Shown: positions 37,279-47,508, numbered from the stretch's first letter. The stretch is 64,000 bases of DNA from Mesorhizobium loti (GCF_001510895.1 NZ_LPWA01000114.1:1-64000), one strand, 5' to 3'. Made by a program: numbers and translations. Notes: a model not told the origin generated them from the sequence alone.

Positions 37279-39237
37279 ATGCTCCAGGGTGGCGAAGTCG
37301 AGACGGAGCGCGACGATGCCCACAACGACCGGCGTCCGCCCCATGCGGTCGTCGGTTCGCACCGCATCGAAGAGGAGATATTCGGACAGGCGTTTGACAA
37401 GAATATTGTCCGACGCATTTGGGCGTTCGTGCGGCCCTACCGCACCAACTTGATAGTCTCGGTTGCCGCGATGTTGATCCTGACCGGCACGCAGCTTCTC
37501 GTCCCGCTGATCATCCGCTTTGCAATCGACCACGGCATGCAGCCGGAAAGTGGCGATCGTTCGGCCCTGCTCGCAGCCGCCTGCGCCTTCGTTCTCACCA
37601 TTTCGGTCAATTTTGGCGCCAGCTACACGCAAGAGATCGTGATCTACAAAATGGCGGAGAAAGTTCTGTTCGATATTCGCCGCGCCATGTTCGGCCATCT
37701 GCAGGACGTGGCGCTTTCCTTTATGGACAAGACAGAGGTGGGACGGCTGATGTCGCGTCTGCAAGGCGACGTTAATTCCATGCAGGAACTCCTCGAAACC
37801 TCGGTGTTTTGCCTGGGCGACATCACCCTTCTGTTTGGCATCGTCTTCGTCATGCTGTGGCTCGATGTTCGCTTGGGGCTCCTTACGTTCTCAGTGCTGC
37901 CTGTTCTCCTCATCGTGCGCATCTTCTGGCTGCCGCGCGCCCGCGGCGCCTTCATGGCCGCCAATGAGGCCAATTCGGTTTCCAATGGCGCGCTGGCTGA
38001 AGCCATTCATGGCGTAAGGGCAGTGCAGTGCATGGACCGGCAGCAGGTCAATTTAATGCTTTATGACGACAAAGCCCGCGCCAATCTCAAGACACATCTG
38101 ACCGCCGCCAAATACGCCCAGATCATGGTCCCGATCGTCGATAGCCTGACGGGCGTTGCCATGGCTGTCGTCATCGTCGTCGGCGGCTCAATGGTCATGA
38201 GCGACCGCATCGATCTGGGTGTGATGGTCGCGTTCCTCTTCTACATCCAGCGCTTCTTCGATCCGATCCGCTCCCTCACCTTGCAGTATTCGATCATGCA
38301 AAGGGCGATGGCGTCGGGAAAGCGACTGACCGACGTGCTTGACGTCAAGATTGAGGTCCAGGACAAACCCAATGCCACGGTGCTTTCGCCCGAGATGGAC
38401 GGCTCGATCGAGTTCAGGAACGTTACTTTCGGCTATGATCCCAAGCATCCGGTATTGAAGAACGTGTCGTTCCGGGTCAATCCCGGCGAAACCGTCGCCT
38501 TGGTGGGGCCGACCGGTTCAGGTAAATCCAGTGCAATGGCTCTCGTCCACCGCTTCTATGATGTCCAGGAGGGCCAGGTGCTGGTCGGCGGATATGATGT
38601 GCGCGATCTCACCCAGAAATCGCTTGGCCGTCAGATCGCCATGGTGCTCCAGGAGCCGTTCCTTTTTACCGGCACGGTTTTCGAGAACATCCGCTACCAC
38701 AAGGCTGAAGCCACGCGGGAAGAGGTTATCGAGGCCGCCATGGCGGTCGGCGCGCACAGCTTCATCGTGCGCCTTCCTTGTGGATACGATGCCGCTCTGT
38801 GTGAACGCGGCGGCAATCTCTCGCTGGGCCAACGCCAGCTTATCAGCTTTGCGCGTGCGCTCGTCGCAAACACCAAGATTCTGGTACTCGACGAAGCAAC
38901 CGCCAATATCGATAGCTATACGGAAATGCTGATCCAGAAAGCGCTGGTCAGGCTCCTCGAAGGCCGCACTGGCCTCGTCATCGCCCATCGCCTTGCCACA
39001 GTGCGAGGCGCCGACCGTATTGTCGTTCTCCAGAATGGCAAAGTCGCCGAATCCGGCAAGCACGACCAGTTGATCGAAAAGGGCGGTCTCTATTCCAAAC
39101 TCTACAGGCTCAACCACGCCTCGTTCGACGACACGCCCGATGAGCAACTCGACACCTCCGAAGCAGCCGGCTACAGATCTGAGGCGCGAAGCTGCGAGGA
39201 GCCAGCGCATTCGTGCAAGCGCTTTGCCGAGCGGTGA
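37279..39237 (+). CDS. ABC exporter half-transporter (canonical ATPase site)
   Basis: 652 residues: a soluble N-terminal tail of about 45 residues, six membrane segments (about 50-330), then the ATPase domain with Walker A GPTGSGKSS, Q-loop VLQEPFLFTGTVFENI, signature NLSLGQRQLISFARA and Walker B ILVLDEATANID, with the catalytic Glu intact. The ATG at 37279 begins 4 bases after the previous stop. Together with the upstream subunit it forms a heterodimeric exporter of the lipid/drug type. Substrate unknown. Position behind nifB-nifT and the SIR2-like gene suggests expression in bacteroids. Confidence 0.92.
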   Translation: MLQGGEVETERDDAHNDRRPPHAVVGSHRIEEEIFGQAFDKNIVRRIWAFVRPYRTNLIVSVAAMLILTGTQLLVPLIIRFAIDHGMQPESGDRSALLAAACAFVLTISVNFGASYTQEIVIYKMAEKVLFDIRRAMFGHLQDVALSFMDKTEVGRLMSRLQGDVNSMQELLETSVFCLGDITLLFGIVFVMLWLDVRLGLLTFSVLPVLLIVRIFWLPRARGAFMAANEANSVSNGALAEAIHGVRAVQCMDRQQVNLMLYDDKARANLKTHLTAAKYAQIMVPIVDSLTGVAMAVVIVVGGSMVMSDRIDLGVMVAFLFYIQRFFDPIRSLTLQYSIMQRAMASGKRLTDVLDVKIEVQDKPNATVLSPEMDGSIEFRNVTFGYDPKHPVLKNVSFRVNPGETVALVGPTGSGKSSAMALVHRFYDVQEGQVLVGGYDVRDLTQKSLGRQIAMVLQEPFLFTGTVFENIRYHKAEATREEVIEAAMAVGAHSFIVRLPCGYDAALCERGGNLSLGQRQLISFARALVANTKILVLDEATANIDSYTEMLIQKALVRLLEGRTGLVIAHRLATVRGADRIVVLQNGKVAESGKHDQLIEKGGLYSKLYRLNHASFDDTPDEQLDTSEAAGYRSEARSCEEPAHSCKRFAER

Positions 39238-39610
39238 TAGCCGACGCGTCGCCGGCTTTGCACAAGCAGATCGAGCGCCTGCGCGATGCCGAGATCGCCA
39301 CCACCCATGACTGGCATTTGATTTTCACGAAAAAGGCTCGCGATAGGTCCCGTGACTTTTTGTCCAAGCTTCGCGGCGTCTCCCAAAGCACTCGTCATAG
39401 ACTGGCTGAACAGGCCCGACGAGGGTCGGTTATTCATTGGCATAACGTAGATCGTCGAAATCTGACGTCGCGTTAGCCTCATGAACGAAGCCGCAAACGC
39501 GACGCGCTTGGCGCATGGCTGGCTCAAGATCTGCCACATCGTTTTGAGCAAACGGGGCTTCCGGTCGACGCCGCCTCATCTTGAGCCAAGTTACTTGTTT
39601 GCAGTTTCGC
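39238..39610. other. Convergent intergenic, nothing recognised
   Basis: Lies between the ends of the ABC exporter and the MFS gene. Open frames on both strands are shadow-like and overlap the ABC gene end. No terminator with a clear T-run was seen. Confidence 0.4.
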
Positions 39611-41239
39611 TCAAGTCCTGTCCAAATGAGGCCGGAGCGGCATATCGTCATGTACGCTCACGGTTTGCCGTTCGATCTTGTGGTGAACTTTGGGCGGGCA
39701 TTCGCCACAGTGCAAGGCTTCGAGGCGCGCAACGATTTCGGCGTCATCTTGGGTCTGCCTCTTGTTGTGGCGAACATACTCGACCCAAGTCGGCACGTGA
39801 TAACACTCGGTCCACAGTTCGGGCTTTTCCAGGTCACGCAGCAGCGCCCATTGCCTGGCGCCATCTCGCAGTCGGGCTTTTCGCCATGATGCCATCACAT
39901 TGAGAAATTCTGGAACGTCTTTCTGACGTATACGATAATCGACCATTATCATGATCGGACCGCTTCGTGGTCGCAGATCAAGCTGCAGGGTTGGTTCGCA
40001 GAAGGCGTTGGTCGGATCGAGTTTGAGCGTTTCAAGATCCGGAAGACGCAAAATAACGCCGAGCAGTCCTCCAAACACAAGAACCAAGCTTGCGACGAGC
40101 AAGGCTCCCGAAACGCCTTGCAGATCCGCCAATTCGCCCCAGAGCCAGCTTCCCGCTGCCATGCCGCCATATGCGGCCGTCTGATAGAGAGAGAGGGCTC
40201 GTCCCACTACCCACCGAGGCGCCGAAAGCTGAACTGTGACGTTAAACAGCGAGAATGACTGGATCCACGCCGCACCGGCTGGCATGACGAGGAGGCAGCT
40301 CAGCCAGACGTGCTCGCTCCACGACAGAAAAAAGCAGCTAACCGCCAGTGTTAAGAAGGCACCACGAACGACCCATTCGTTGGAGAGAATTTCGCGGGCC
40401 CGTCCGATGAGGAGCGCGCCACAGATCGCCCCCAAACCGAAAAAGCCGAGCATCACACCGTAGGTGACCGCAGTGCCCTTAACCTGTTCGCGAACAACCA
40501 ACGGCAGGAGAGCCAAAATGACGACCGCGGTGAGGCCGAAAATGAAACTCCGGCACATCAGTTTGAGAAGGTTCGGCGACAGGAGCACATAGCGGAAGCC
40601 TGCCGCAATCGCGCTCCCGAAAGCCTCCCGCGGCAGCGCTCGTCGCGCCGGGACGGTTCTCCAGCGCAACAGCGCCGCGATTAGGGCGACATAGCAGAAT
40701 ACGTTGAACAGAAACGCGAAGGCCGCCCCGGCGGTCGCCACGATTATGCCGCCAATCGCCGGTCCGATGCTGCGCATGAGGTTGTAGCTCATGCCGTTGA
40801 GCGCAACTGCGCTTGGGAGGTCTTCGCGAGGCAGGATATCTCCCATCGAGGCTTGCCACGACGGATCGTGCAGCGCCCAACCACAGCCGATCAGGAATGT
40901 GAGACCCAGAAGGGTCCAGGGTGTGATTTCCCCGGCGTAGGTCAAGAGCGCCAGCGACGCCGATATGCAAACCATCAGCAGTTGCGCCATCAGCATGATC
41001 CGCCGACGGTCAAAGTTATCCGCAAGGGCTCCGGCTGCGAGCGAGAAGATCATGTAGGGCAAGGTGGTCGATGCCTGTACGAGCGCCACCATTCCATGGG
41101 AGCTGGCAATACTCGTCATCAGCCACGCAGCCGCCACACCTTCAACCAGCGTCCCAAGATTCGAAACAAGCGCTGCCGACCACAGAGAACGGAATGTCTT
41201 GTGCTGAAAGGGTACGAGTGGAGATGTTCTCTTGGCCAT
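39611..41239 (-). CDS. MFS exporter with C-terminal monooxygenase-like domain
   Basis: 542 residues. Residues about 1-420 are a 12-segment major-facilitator exporter of the enterobactin-exporter type (AAGALADNFDRRRIMLMAQ is the loop 2-3 motif). Residues about 430-540 (MIMVDYRIRQKDVPEFLNVM, then ELWTECYHVPTWVEYVRHN) form a small alpha+beta domain like antibiotic-biosynthesis monooxygenases. The fusion is seen in other proteobacteria. Substrate unknown. No recognisable ribosome site; the start at 41239 is the first in-frame Met before the first helix. Confidence 0.88.
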   Translation of the reverse strand: MAKRTSPLVPFQHKTFRSLWSAALVSNLGTLVEGVAAAWLMTSIASSHGMVALVQASTTLPYMIFSLAAGALADNFDRRRIMLMAQLLMVCISASLALLTYAGEITPWTLLGLTFLIGCGWALHDPSWQASMGDILPREDLPSAVALNGMSYNLMRSIGPAIGGIIVATAGAAFAFLFNVFCYVALIAALLRWRTVPARRALPREAFGSAIAAGFRYVLLSPNLLKLMCRSFIFGLTAVVILALLPLVVREQVKGTAVTYGVMLGFFGLGAICGALLIGRAREILSNEWVVRGAFLTLAVSCFFLSWSEHVWLSCLLVMPAGAAWIQSFSLFNVTVQLSAPRWVVGRALSLYQTAAYGGMAAGSWLWGELADLQGVSGALLVASLVLVFGGLLGVILRLPDLETLKLDPTNAFCEPTLQLDLRPRSGPIMIMVDYRIRQKDVPEFLNVMASWRKARLRDGARQWALLRDLEKPELWTECYHVPTWVEYVRHNKRQTQDDAEIVARLEALHCGECPPKVHHKIERQTVSVHDDMPLRPHLDRT

Positions 41240-41738
41240 TGTGGAAAGCTTCGGAATCGATCGCGAGGCTGGATCTCTTCAGCTTAACCACGGCCTCGCC
41301 GCTCAAGCCAAGCTGCCACAGTGAGCGGGCCTGCTAACCCAGGCCGATAGTTATGGGCAGACGGTAAGCCGCTGCCGATCCGGCGTTATCTGCTGGCGAG
41401 TTCTTCATGCGCACCTGAACGCAATCGAAATGCAGCAGTTTTTCAAGTTCAAGAAGAGTTCCCGAGTTCCCCAACGGCAAGGTGTGACATTTGATACTGC
41501 ACCGCTCTGCAGCTTCGGACGCTAAAGCGTTTCCGAGCCGAATGCACCCACTTCCGTAGCGTTGCAGCTATTCTCCTCGCGCGGCGGCCTGCGCTCAGCC
41601 CGCTGGCGAGCACTGGCATGATCGGTGTCACTTGCTCATCGAGGGACTTTTACGATAAAGCTCCGCGCGAATCAGGAAGCGCCAGGAGTTCCGAGCGGCG
41701 ACTTCATTCTTCTATTCGTTTCTTGTCAGGAAGGAACT
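41240..41738. other. Divergent intergenic, nothing recognised
   Basis: About 500 bases between the MFS gene and the syrB-like gene, holding both upstream regions. I found no nod box, NifA site or -24/-12 promoter. The longer frame from 41625 is an upstream extension of the syrB-like gene and is not supported. Confidence 0.4.
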
Positions 41739-42419
41739 ATGAGGCGGCAAACGCGACCATTCACCGTGGAAGTCAAACAGAAGCGCCGTTATCAAAAAAC
41801 TGCCCGCTCCATATGGGGCGATTTCGACATCGCCGCGGCGATGGCCGAAACAACAGAGGAACTCCAGAAGATTCAATTGCCAACTCGTCAGCTTGTTGAC
41901 TCTACTGTCGTGGTCCTTGATGCTGAACCTTTGCACAAACCGCAAATGGAGAATTTCATGGCAAATCGCCAGGAAACCGAAACAGCAGTAAGCGAACCGG
42001 CGGCCGAAGCGGAGACACCAAAACCGAAGGCGAGGACGCCGCGGTCGAGGAAGCCAAAGGCTGAGCCGAGCGCGACTAACCGGAAGAACGGGGCCAGGCA
42101 GATATCCGCGACCACTGAAGCACCGCCATCGGCACGGACAGGTCGCAAGGTCTACTCCGCAAAGGAGCGCGGCCAGAAGCTCGCTCAGATCGAGACGCTG
42201 ATCGGCGGCGGCGCCACTCTCAAGAGCGCGGTGAAGCAGGCCGGCATCTCGGAACAGACTTATTATCTTTGGAAGAAAGCGGCGCCGCCTGCAGCGGACA
42301 GCGACGAGCTGAAGGATCTCGTTGCGCTCGAGGAAGAAAACAAGCGGCTGAAGAGCCTGCTTGCGGATCGTCTGCGCAAGGAAAACGCGGAACTGAAGAA
42401 AAGGCTTGGGCTGAATTAA
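41739..42419 (+). CDS. syrB: SyrB-like transcriptional regulator
   Basis: 226 residues. The conserved start RRQTRPFTVEVKQKRRYQK, a low-complexity lysine/proline/alanine-rich middle, and a C-terminal transposase-type helix-turn-helix (IGGGATLKSAVKQAGISEQ) followed by a coiled coil (EENKRLKSLLADRLRKENA). This resembles SyrB of Sinorhizobium meliloti, which dampens syrM and so affects nod and exopolysaccharide genes. AAGGAA just before the ATG at 41739 supports this start over 41625. The gene symbol is by similarity only; syrM is not in the window. Confidence 0.8.
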   Translation: MRRQTRPFTVEVKQKRRYQKTARSIWGDFDIAAAMAETTEELQKIQLPTRQLVDSTVVVLDAEPLHKPQMENFMANRQETETAVSEPAAEAETPKPKARTPRSRKPKAEPSATNRKNGARQISATTEAPPSARTGRKVYSAKERGQKLAQIETLIGGGATLKSAVKQAGISEQTYYLWKKAAPPAADSDELKDLVALEEENKRLKSLLADRLRKENAELKKRLGLN

Positions 42420-42726
42420 TCCAGCCTGAGCTTGCGGGCTTCCTATATCGGCACGCTGCCAGGCGATGCCGTGCCGTCTTCGCTGCTCTGCGGTGAACGA
42501 CCGGGTTAGGCGTCAGCGTTCATCGGCGGCGTCCAGAACGATCGACATTGTCACTGACGTGGCCAATTTTTCGGCAGTAGACTGGTGACCGAAATGGTTC
42601 CTCCCGAGGATGATGCCTTTTCCTCTTGAAGCGTCATCGGGCTGACAACACATTCTGCAATGGTCGGCGGGTGTCGATGAGGCCCGCCTCGCAAGTCGGC
42701 TGTTCAGCATGTCGGGAGGAAACGAA
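42420..42726. other. Intergenic, nothing recognised
   Basis: 307 bases between the syrB-like and DUF982 genes with no supported frame or regulatory motif. Confidence 0.4.
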
Positions 42727-43023
42727 ATGAAGGCGCAGGCCTTCGGCAGTCCTATTTTCGTGAAGCGTGCCGCTTATGTCGTGCAAGAGATTGCGAACCT
42801 CGAGGAGGCCATCGATTTTCTCGATGAGTGGCCCGAAGATCGCAGGGACCTGATCCACGAGACTGCCCTTAAAGCGTGTTGTGACGCCTACGATGGGCAC
42901 AAGCCGTTAAGTGCGGCCCGCGCTGCCTTTTACGGCTTTGCGAAACGGGCCGCCATATTGGAAGATCCGACCTCGGCGATGCAGTGGATTGCCGCCTGCA
43001 AGACGGACAGTGGCAAACGGTGA
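42727..43023 (+). CDS. DUF982 family small protein
   Basis: 98 residues with the DUF982 layout: VKRAAYVVQEIANLEEAIDF, a WP pair (LDEWPEDRR), a helical middle and the end AAFYGFAKRAAILEDP. These proteins are abundant in rhizobia and of unknown function, often on symbiotic replicons. GGGAGG 7 bases before the ATG at 42727 supports this start over the upstream 42709. Confidence 0.85.
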   Translation: MKAQAFGSPIFVKRAAYVVQEIANLEEAIDFLDEWPEDRRDLIHETALKACCDAYDGHKPLSAARAAFYGFAKRAAILEDPTSAMQWIAACKTDSGKR

Positions 43024-43258
43024 GTGTGAACAGCGACAGTTGAGCGAGAACGGGCTGGGAAGCGTGGGACATGTGGTCCCGTGAAATCTCGCGTTCCAGA
43101 AAACCAGTTCTCAACGTCGTCCGGAACGGCATCCGGCGTAGGCAGGCGTAGAGGTGGAGCCCCCACGCAGCCACGCGCTGCCAGGCTATAGTCTGCCAGC
43201 GGGCTGGTCGCTGGCGAGGGCGACTCCTTCGAGCCCGCCCTACGCCACGGTTTGATAG

Positions 43259-44286
43259 TCAGCCAAATCGGGTCATGATTTCAGAATGAATCGTCACTGC
43301 GGTGTACAGAGACGCTTCCAGTGGCAAATCTCCAAACGCGAGCTGGCAAAGAAGATAGTTGGCCCCAGCCACTTCCAACTGACCAAGAAGAGCGTCCCGC
43401 ACAAAAGCTGCCGTTCCCGCTATGCACAGTTCGCTATCGACCGCCGCTTCGAAGGTCAACGGCAGGTTTGGTGGAGTCGGGATGCCATTGAGGTCGTAAA
43501 GAAACTTGAAGTTCTTGAGCCATGTTTCATAAGCAGGTGCCGCGATCGAATAGGCATGCGTGTCAGAGCGCCCAATCACGATCATGCGCAGCAATCCCAG
43601 CAACGGCGACGGATTAGCTTGGTCAGTGGTTTCCTCCCACTTGGCGCGGAAGGCGTCGGTAACTTTGCGGACGGAGGAGCTATGTCCTACGCACGCGAGA
43701 TTTGCGCCATTCGCGGCGGCCCAGCTTGCCGATTCGGGTCGATTGGTGGCGACCCATGTCGGAGGATGCGGGCGTGATGGGGTCTAAGCGTCAAGGGAAC
43801 GCTATTCAGCTCAAAGTGGCGGCCTCGATAGGATAACTTCCCGCCTTTCATGGCGGCGATTACGATTTCGCTGGCTTCCGAATAACGGCCTGGCACCGCG
43901 TCCGCGCTAATCCCAAAATAACTCAATTCGGCTTGGAGAGAGCCTCGCCCTATACCGAGCTCCACTCTGCCGCCGCTCAACTGGTCGAGCATACAGATCT
44001 CTTCGAACGCCCGAAGCGGATGGTAAAGGGTAAGGAGCATCACCAGCGGACCCACACGCAGTTGGCGGGTGCGCTGTGCGACGCTCGATAAGAAGAGATT
44101 TGGCGACGCACCACTCCCATGCGGGGTGCAGTGGTGCTCCGCGAGATGGTACGCATAAAAACCGAGGTCGTCGCACGCCTCCGCTAGCTTGAGGCGATCG
44201 GCGTATTGAGAGCCGATGTGGCGACCGTCCTCATCCAAGTGATCGAAGATTCCGATGGTCGGCTTTGAAGGCAAGGCGTTTTTCAC
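43259..44286 (-). pseudogene. Luciferase-like flavin monooxygenase, frameshifted
   Basis: The N-terminal frame starts at a GTG (44286) with GGAG 9 bases upstream and reads IGIFDHLDEDGRHIGSQYAD, FYAYHLAEHHCTPHG, GGRVELGIGRGSLQAEL. The C-terminal frame continues PPTWVATNRPESASWAAANG and SPLLGLLRMIVIGRSDTH to 43259. The break is near 43771, one base short within CACGCCCGCATCC. It is an LLM-class FMN-dependent oxidoreductase distinct from the one at 12935. hisC lies 120 bases upstream on the same strand. The substrate is unknown. Confidence 0.8.
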
Positions 44287-44405
44287 TCTATTGTCTCCGG
44301 ATTTTTGACGCGGAAGGTCCTTGCTTCGGACGAAGATCGAAGCGATCAGATCAACGACAGATTTTTGCGAAGCAACCGCTTTCCGCGGAAATGCAAATGT
44401 GGGTT

Positions 44406-45521
44406 CTACAGGCGGCTGGATTCTACCTGCTGCTTTAGGCCATCTATTATTTTAAAGACCTCAGACAGCAGCATGTCCATTTGCGCTCTTGTGCCTATGC
44501 TTATTCTTATATGTTCTTTCAAGCATGGCTCAGAAAAAACGGCGACCAGTACTTTACGTCGTTCCAAGGCCTGCTGCCACCATCTACCGTCTTGTCCTGC
44601 CGGCACGCGGGCTAGCAGGAAGTTTGCATGCGAAGGCGTTACGGAAAATCCCAGTTGCGAGAGCGCGAAGCACACGCGCTCCCGCTCCTGCTTGATGTGC
44701 CTGTGGTTCTCTTCATAGGCATCGCGATGTGCAAGGATGCTGACGCCAACCGCATGGCCGATCACGTTCATGTTGAAAACATTTTGGATGTTGCGCAGCC
44801 TTCCAATGATTTCGGGATGACCAAATCCAAAACCGATACGAATACCGGCGGCGGCGTAGCTTTTTGAAAATGTCCGCAGGAGCAGAATATTGGGATAATG
44901 ATCGATAAGGCGCAGGCCATTATCAGGAGCGAAGTCGACATAGGCCTCATCCAGAACGATCAGGCGATCCGACTGCGCCGCGAGGCGTTCGATTTCTGCC
45001 ACCGGAACGAATGTTCCACTTGGATTGTTCGGATTAGCTAGAAGAATGAATTTGGCGCCTTCTGCAGGACCAGAGAGCAATTCCTCTACCGGCAGGACAT
45101 CAGATTGACCGCATTCGATTTCAAGAAATTGAGCTCCCTGCACCATGGCGAGTTTGCGGTTGAACGAAAAGCCTGGCGATAGCATCGCCGCGCTGTCGCC
45201 AGGGGCTAGGAAGGCTTTGTAGATGAGTCCGAGGAGTTCGGAGGATCCGTTTCCGGCAATCACCTGATCTTTGGTGAGTCCAAAGGCATCAGCCGCCGCT
45301 TCCCTCAAGCTGATGTTGTCGTGCTCTGGATATAAATACTGCTGCTCAAGGGCGGCAATTGCACTTTGCATTACGACTTCCGGCATCGGAAATGGATTCT
45401 CGTTCGTATTTAGCCTGACGCAGCTATCGTCCAGCGAAGGGCGATCGGACGGCAAAGGCTCTAGTTCCCTTGGCACCTGCAAAAACGACGACAGCACGCT
45501 TTTTAGTTTTGTTCCCGACAT
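44406..45521 (-). CDS. hisC: Histidinol-phosphate aminotransferase-like PLP enzyme
   Basis: 371 residues of the HisC fold-type I aminotransferases: VRLNTNENPFPMP, AGNGSSELLGLIYKAFL, LLANPNNPSGTFVP, LIVLDEAYVDFAPDNG and the PLP lysine in LLRTFSKSYAAAGIRIGFG. The ATG at 45521 has GGAG 5 bases before it and starts MSGTKLKSVLSSF; the longer frame is not supported. HisC-like enzymes transaminate histidinol phosphate or aromatic amino acids. A copy in a symbiosis region may serve a secondary pathway, perhaps with the neighbouring flavin monooxygenase; that is inference. Confidence 0.9.
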   Translation of the reverse strand: MSGTKLKSVLSSFLQVPRELEPLPSDRPSLDDSCVRLNTNENPFPMPEVVMQSAIAALEQQYLYPEHDNISLREAAADAFGLTKDQVIAGNGSSELLGLIYKAFLAPGDSAAMLSPGFSFNRKLAMVQGAQFLEIECGQSDVLPVEELLSGPAEGAKFILLANPNNPSGTFVPVAEIERLAAQSDRLIVLDEAYVDFAPDNGLRLIDHYPNILLLRTFSKSYAAAGIRIGFGFGHPEIIGRLRNIQNVFNMNVIGHAVGVSILAHRDAYEENHRHIKQERERVCFALSQLGFSVTPSHANFLLARVPAGQDGRWWQQALERRKVLVAVFSEPCLKEHIRISIGTRAQMDMLLSEVFKIIDGLKQQVESSRL

Positions 45522-46077
45522 ATCCTCTCCAGTTGACTTGAGGGCGCAATTATCCACCCTCGACTTGCTCGAGTTCACCCCCCGCCAATTCGCTGCACTC
45601 AATCTTTCGGTGCAATATCGTTCTTTCTCACCGTGCATTCAAAGTTAGATGAATGCTCTTCGATGAGGCGACTTACTATTTTATTTCCGTCAGTCCGGGT
45701 TATAGAATTTTCCTGCCCTCATGCGATATTTTTTGAAGAGCACATGAGGATGCCGTCCTTTCTGAAGCTATGCTTTGCTTATGCATGCCTCGCCCGTTGT
45801 TCATGGACTTATTGGAGGTTGGTTGCGAACCGGCGTTGATCTGCGCAAGATCGCTTTTCGGCCACGGCTAATGCGGCGCCACAGCATTTCTACCGCTCGC
45901 GTCAATAGCCGGCCAGGACCTCCCGATTCTCGTGCTGGATTTCCCGGGGTCGACTCGTTTGAATTTCTTTTGTCGACCCTGTGCCGGTGTACAGCGCTCC
46001 AGGCGAAAACCCGACGCATATAGATGCACGTTGTTTGCTCAAGCGCGATTGGGCTGCTTCCGGCGCCGTTGTTTTCA
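45522..46077. other. Intergenic, nothing recognised
   Basis: About 550 bases between hisC and the dctA end. Short frames only. The part near 45600-45780 is AT-richer than its surroundings and probably holds the hisC promoter, but no known motif could be read. Confidence 0.4.
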
Positions 46078-47508
46078 TCAATCCGCGAGTCCTCGCTTGG
46101 TGTCTGCGGCTCGCCCGTGCTGTGCTGGTGACCGATCAGGCGAAGAGACGACTCGCAACGAGGCGACCTCACCCGGCGGCTGCGCGACGGGTGGCTGGCC
46201 GGCCAGTGTCTCGGCAAGATGATGCCCTGCAAACGCCGCTTCCAACTGCGCCTGGTCCAATTCGCCTTCCCAACGGGCGACCACGAGCGTTGCCACGGCA
46301 TTGCCGATAATGTTCGTGAGGGCCCGGCACTCGGACATGAAACGGTCGATCCCGAGGATCAATGCCATGCCAGCCACCGGAACGGACGGCACCACAGAAA
46401 GAGTAGCGGCCAGTGTGACGAAGCCGGCTCCGGTGACCCCCGCCGCCCCCTTGGAGGAAAGCATCGCAACGAGCAGCAATAGGATCTGATCGCCGATCGA
46501 AAGATCCGTATTCGTCGCCTGGGCGATAAAGAGGGCCGCAAGCGTCATATAGATATTGGTGCCGTCCAGATTGAAGGAATATCCGGTCGGAATGACTAGG
46601 CCCACGATTGAACGCTTGGCGCCAGCCTTCTCCATCTTCTCCATGAGAGTGGGCAGCGCGGCCTCGGAGGAGGACGTTCCAAGAACCAATAGCAGCTCTT
46701 CCTTGATGTATCGGATGAGAGAAACGATCGAGAAGCCATTGTAACGGCAGACCGCGCCGAGAACGATAAACACGAAGAGAAAGGCCGTGACGTAGAACGT
46801 CCCGACCAGCATTGCGAGATTGGCGACGGAGCCGATGCCGTACTTGCCGATTGTGAAGGCCATGGCGCCGAACGCGCCGATTGGGGCAGCCTTCATCAGG
46901 ATGCCGACGAGCGCAAAGACCGGTACGGTGAGCGCCTGGAGGAAGGAACTGATCGGCTCGCCCATCTCTCCAACCATCGCAAGCGCAATGCCAAACAGGA
47001 CCGAGAAGAAAAGGACCTGAAGGATGTCACCGTCTGCAAAGGCGGCTACAATCGTGGTCGGGATGATGTTCATCAGAAAGCCCGTGACGGACTGCTCGTG
47101 GGCCTTTGCGGCATAGGGATTGACGGCTTGAACATCGAGCGAGGCCGGATCAATGTTGAGACCGGCGCCCGGCTGAACGACATTGGACACGATGAGGCCG
47201 ACGATCAGTGCCAGCGTCGAGAAGGTGAGGAAATAGACCATCGCCTTGCTGGCTACCCGGCCGACCTTTTGAAGGTTGCGCATGCCGGCGATGCCAGTCG
47301 CGACGGTCAAAAAGATCACTGGTGCGATGATCATCTTGACGAGCTTGATGAAGGCGTCGCCAAGCGGCTTCATGTGTTCGCCGGTTTCGGGGCTGAAATG
47401 GCCGAGCGCGACGCCCAGGGCGATGGCGGCAATCACCTGCACGTAAAGCCGTGAATAGAAAGGCTTTCTGGGCGCGACCTGCGCGTTGGGGGGCTGTGGG
47501 CTCAACAT
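46078..47508 (-). CDS. dctA: C4-dicarboxylate transporter DctA
   Basis: 476 residues of the dicarboxylate:cation symporter family, importing succinate, malate and fumarate, the carbon plants give to bacteroids. Landmarks: KLVKMIIAPVIFLTVATGIA, LGTSSSEAALPTLMEKMEKA (serine-rich loop), PTGYSFNLDGTNIYMTLAAL and GIDRFMSECRALTNIIGNA. The start at 47508 follows GGGAGAG; the longer upstream frame crosses the promoter. The C-terminal tail after ETLAGQPPVAQ is about 35 residues longer than usual. It is divergent from dctB and preceded by a sigma-54 promoter. Confidence 0.96.
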   Translation of the reverse strand: MLSPQPPNAQVAPRKPFYSRLYVQVIAAIALGVALGHFSPETGEHMKPLGDAFIKLVKMIIAPVIFLTVATGIAGMRNLQKVGRVASKAMVYFLTFSTLALIVGLIVSNVVQPGAGLNIDPASLDVQAVNPYAAKAHEQSVTGFLMNIIPTTIVAAFADGDILQVLFFSVLFGIALAMVGEMGEPISSFLQALTVPVFALVGILMKAAPIGAFGAMAFTIGKYGIGSVANLAMLVGTFYVTAFLFVFIVLGAVCRYNGFSIVSLIRYIKEELLLVLGTSSSEAALPTLMEKMEKAGAKRSIVGLVIPTGYSFNLDGTNIYMTLAALFIAQATNTDLSIGDQILLLLVAMLSSKGAAGVTGAGFVTLAATLSVVPSVPVAGMALILGIDRFMSECRALTNIIGNAVATLVVARWEGELDQAQLEAAFAGHHLAETLAGQPPVAQPPGEVASLRVVSSPDRSPAQHGRAADTKRGLAD

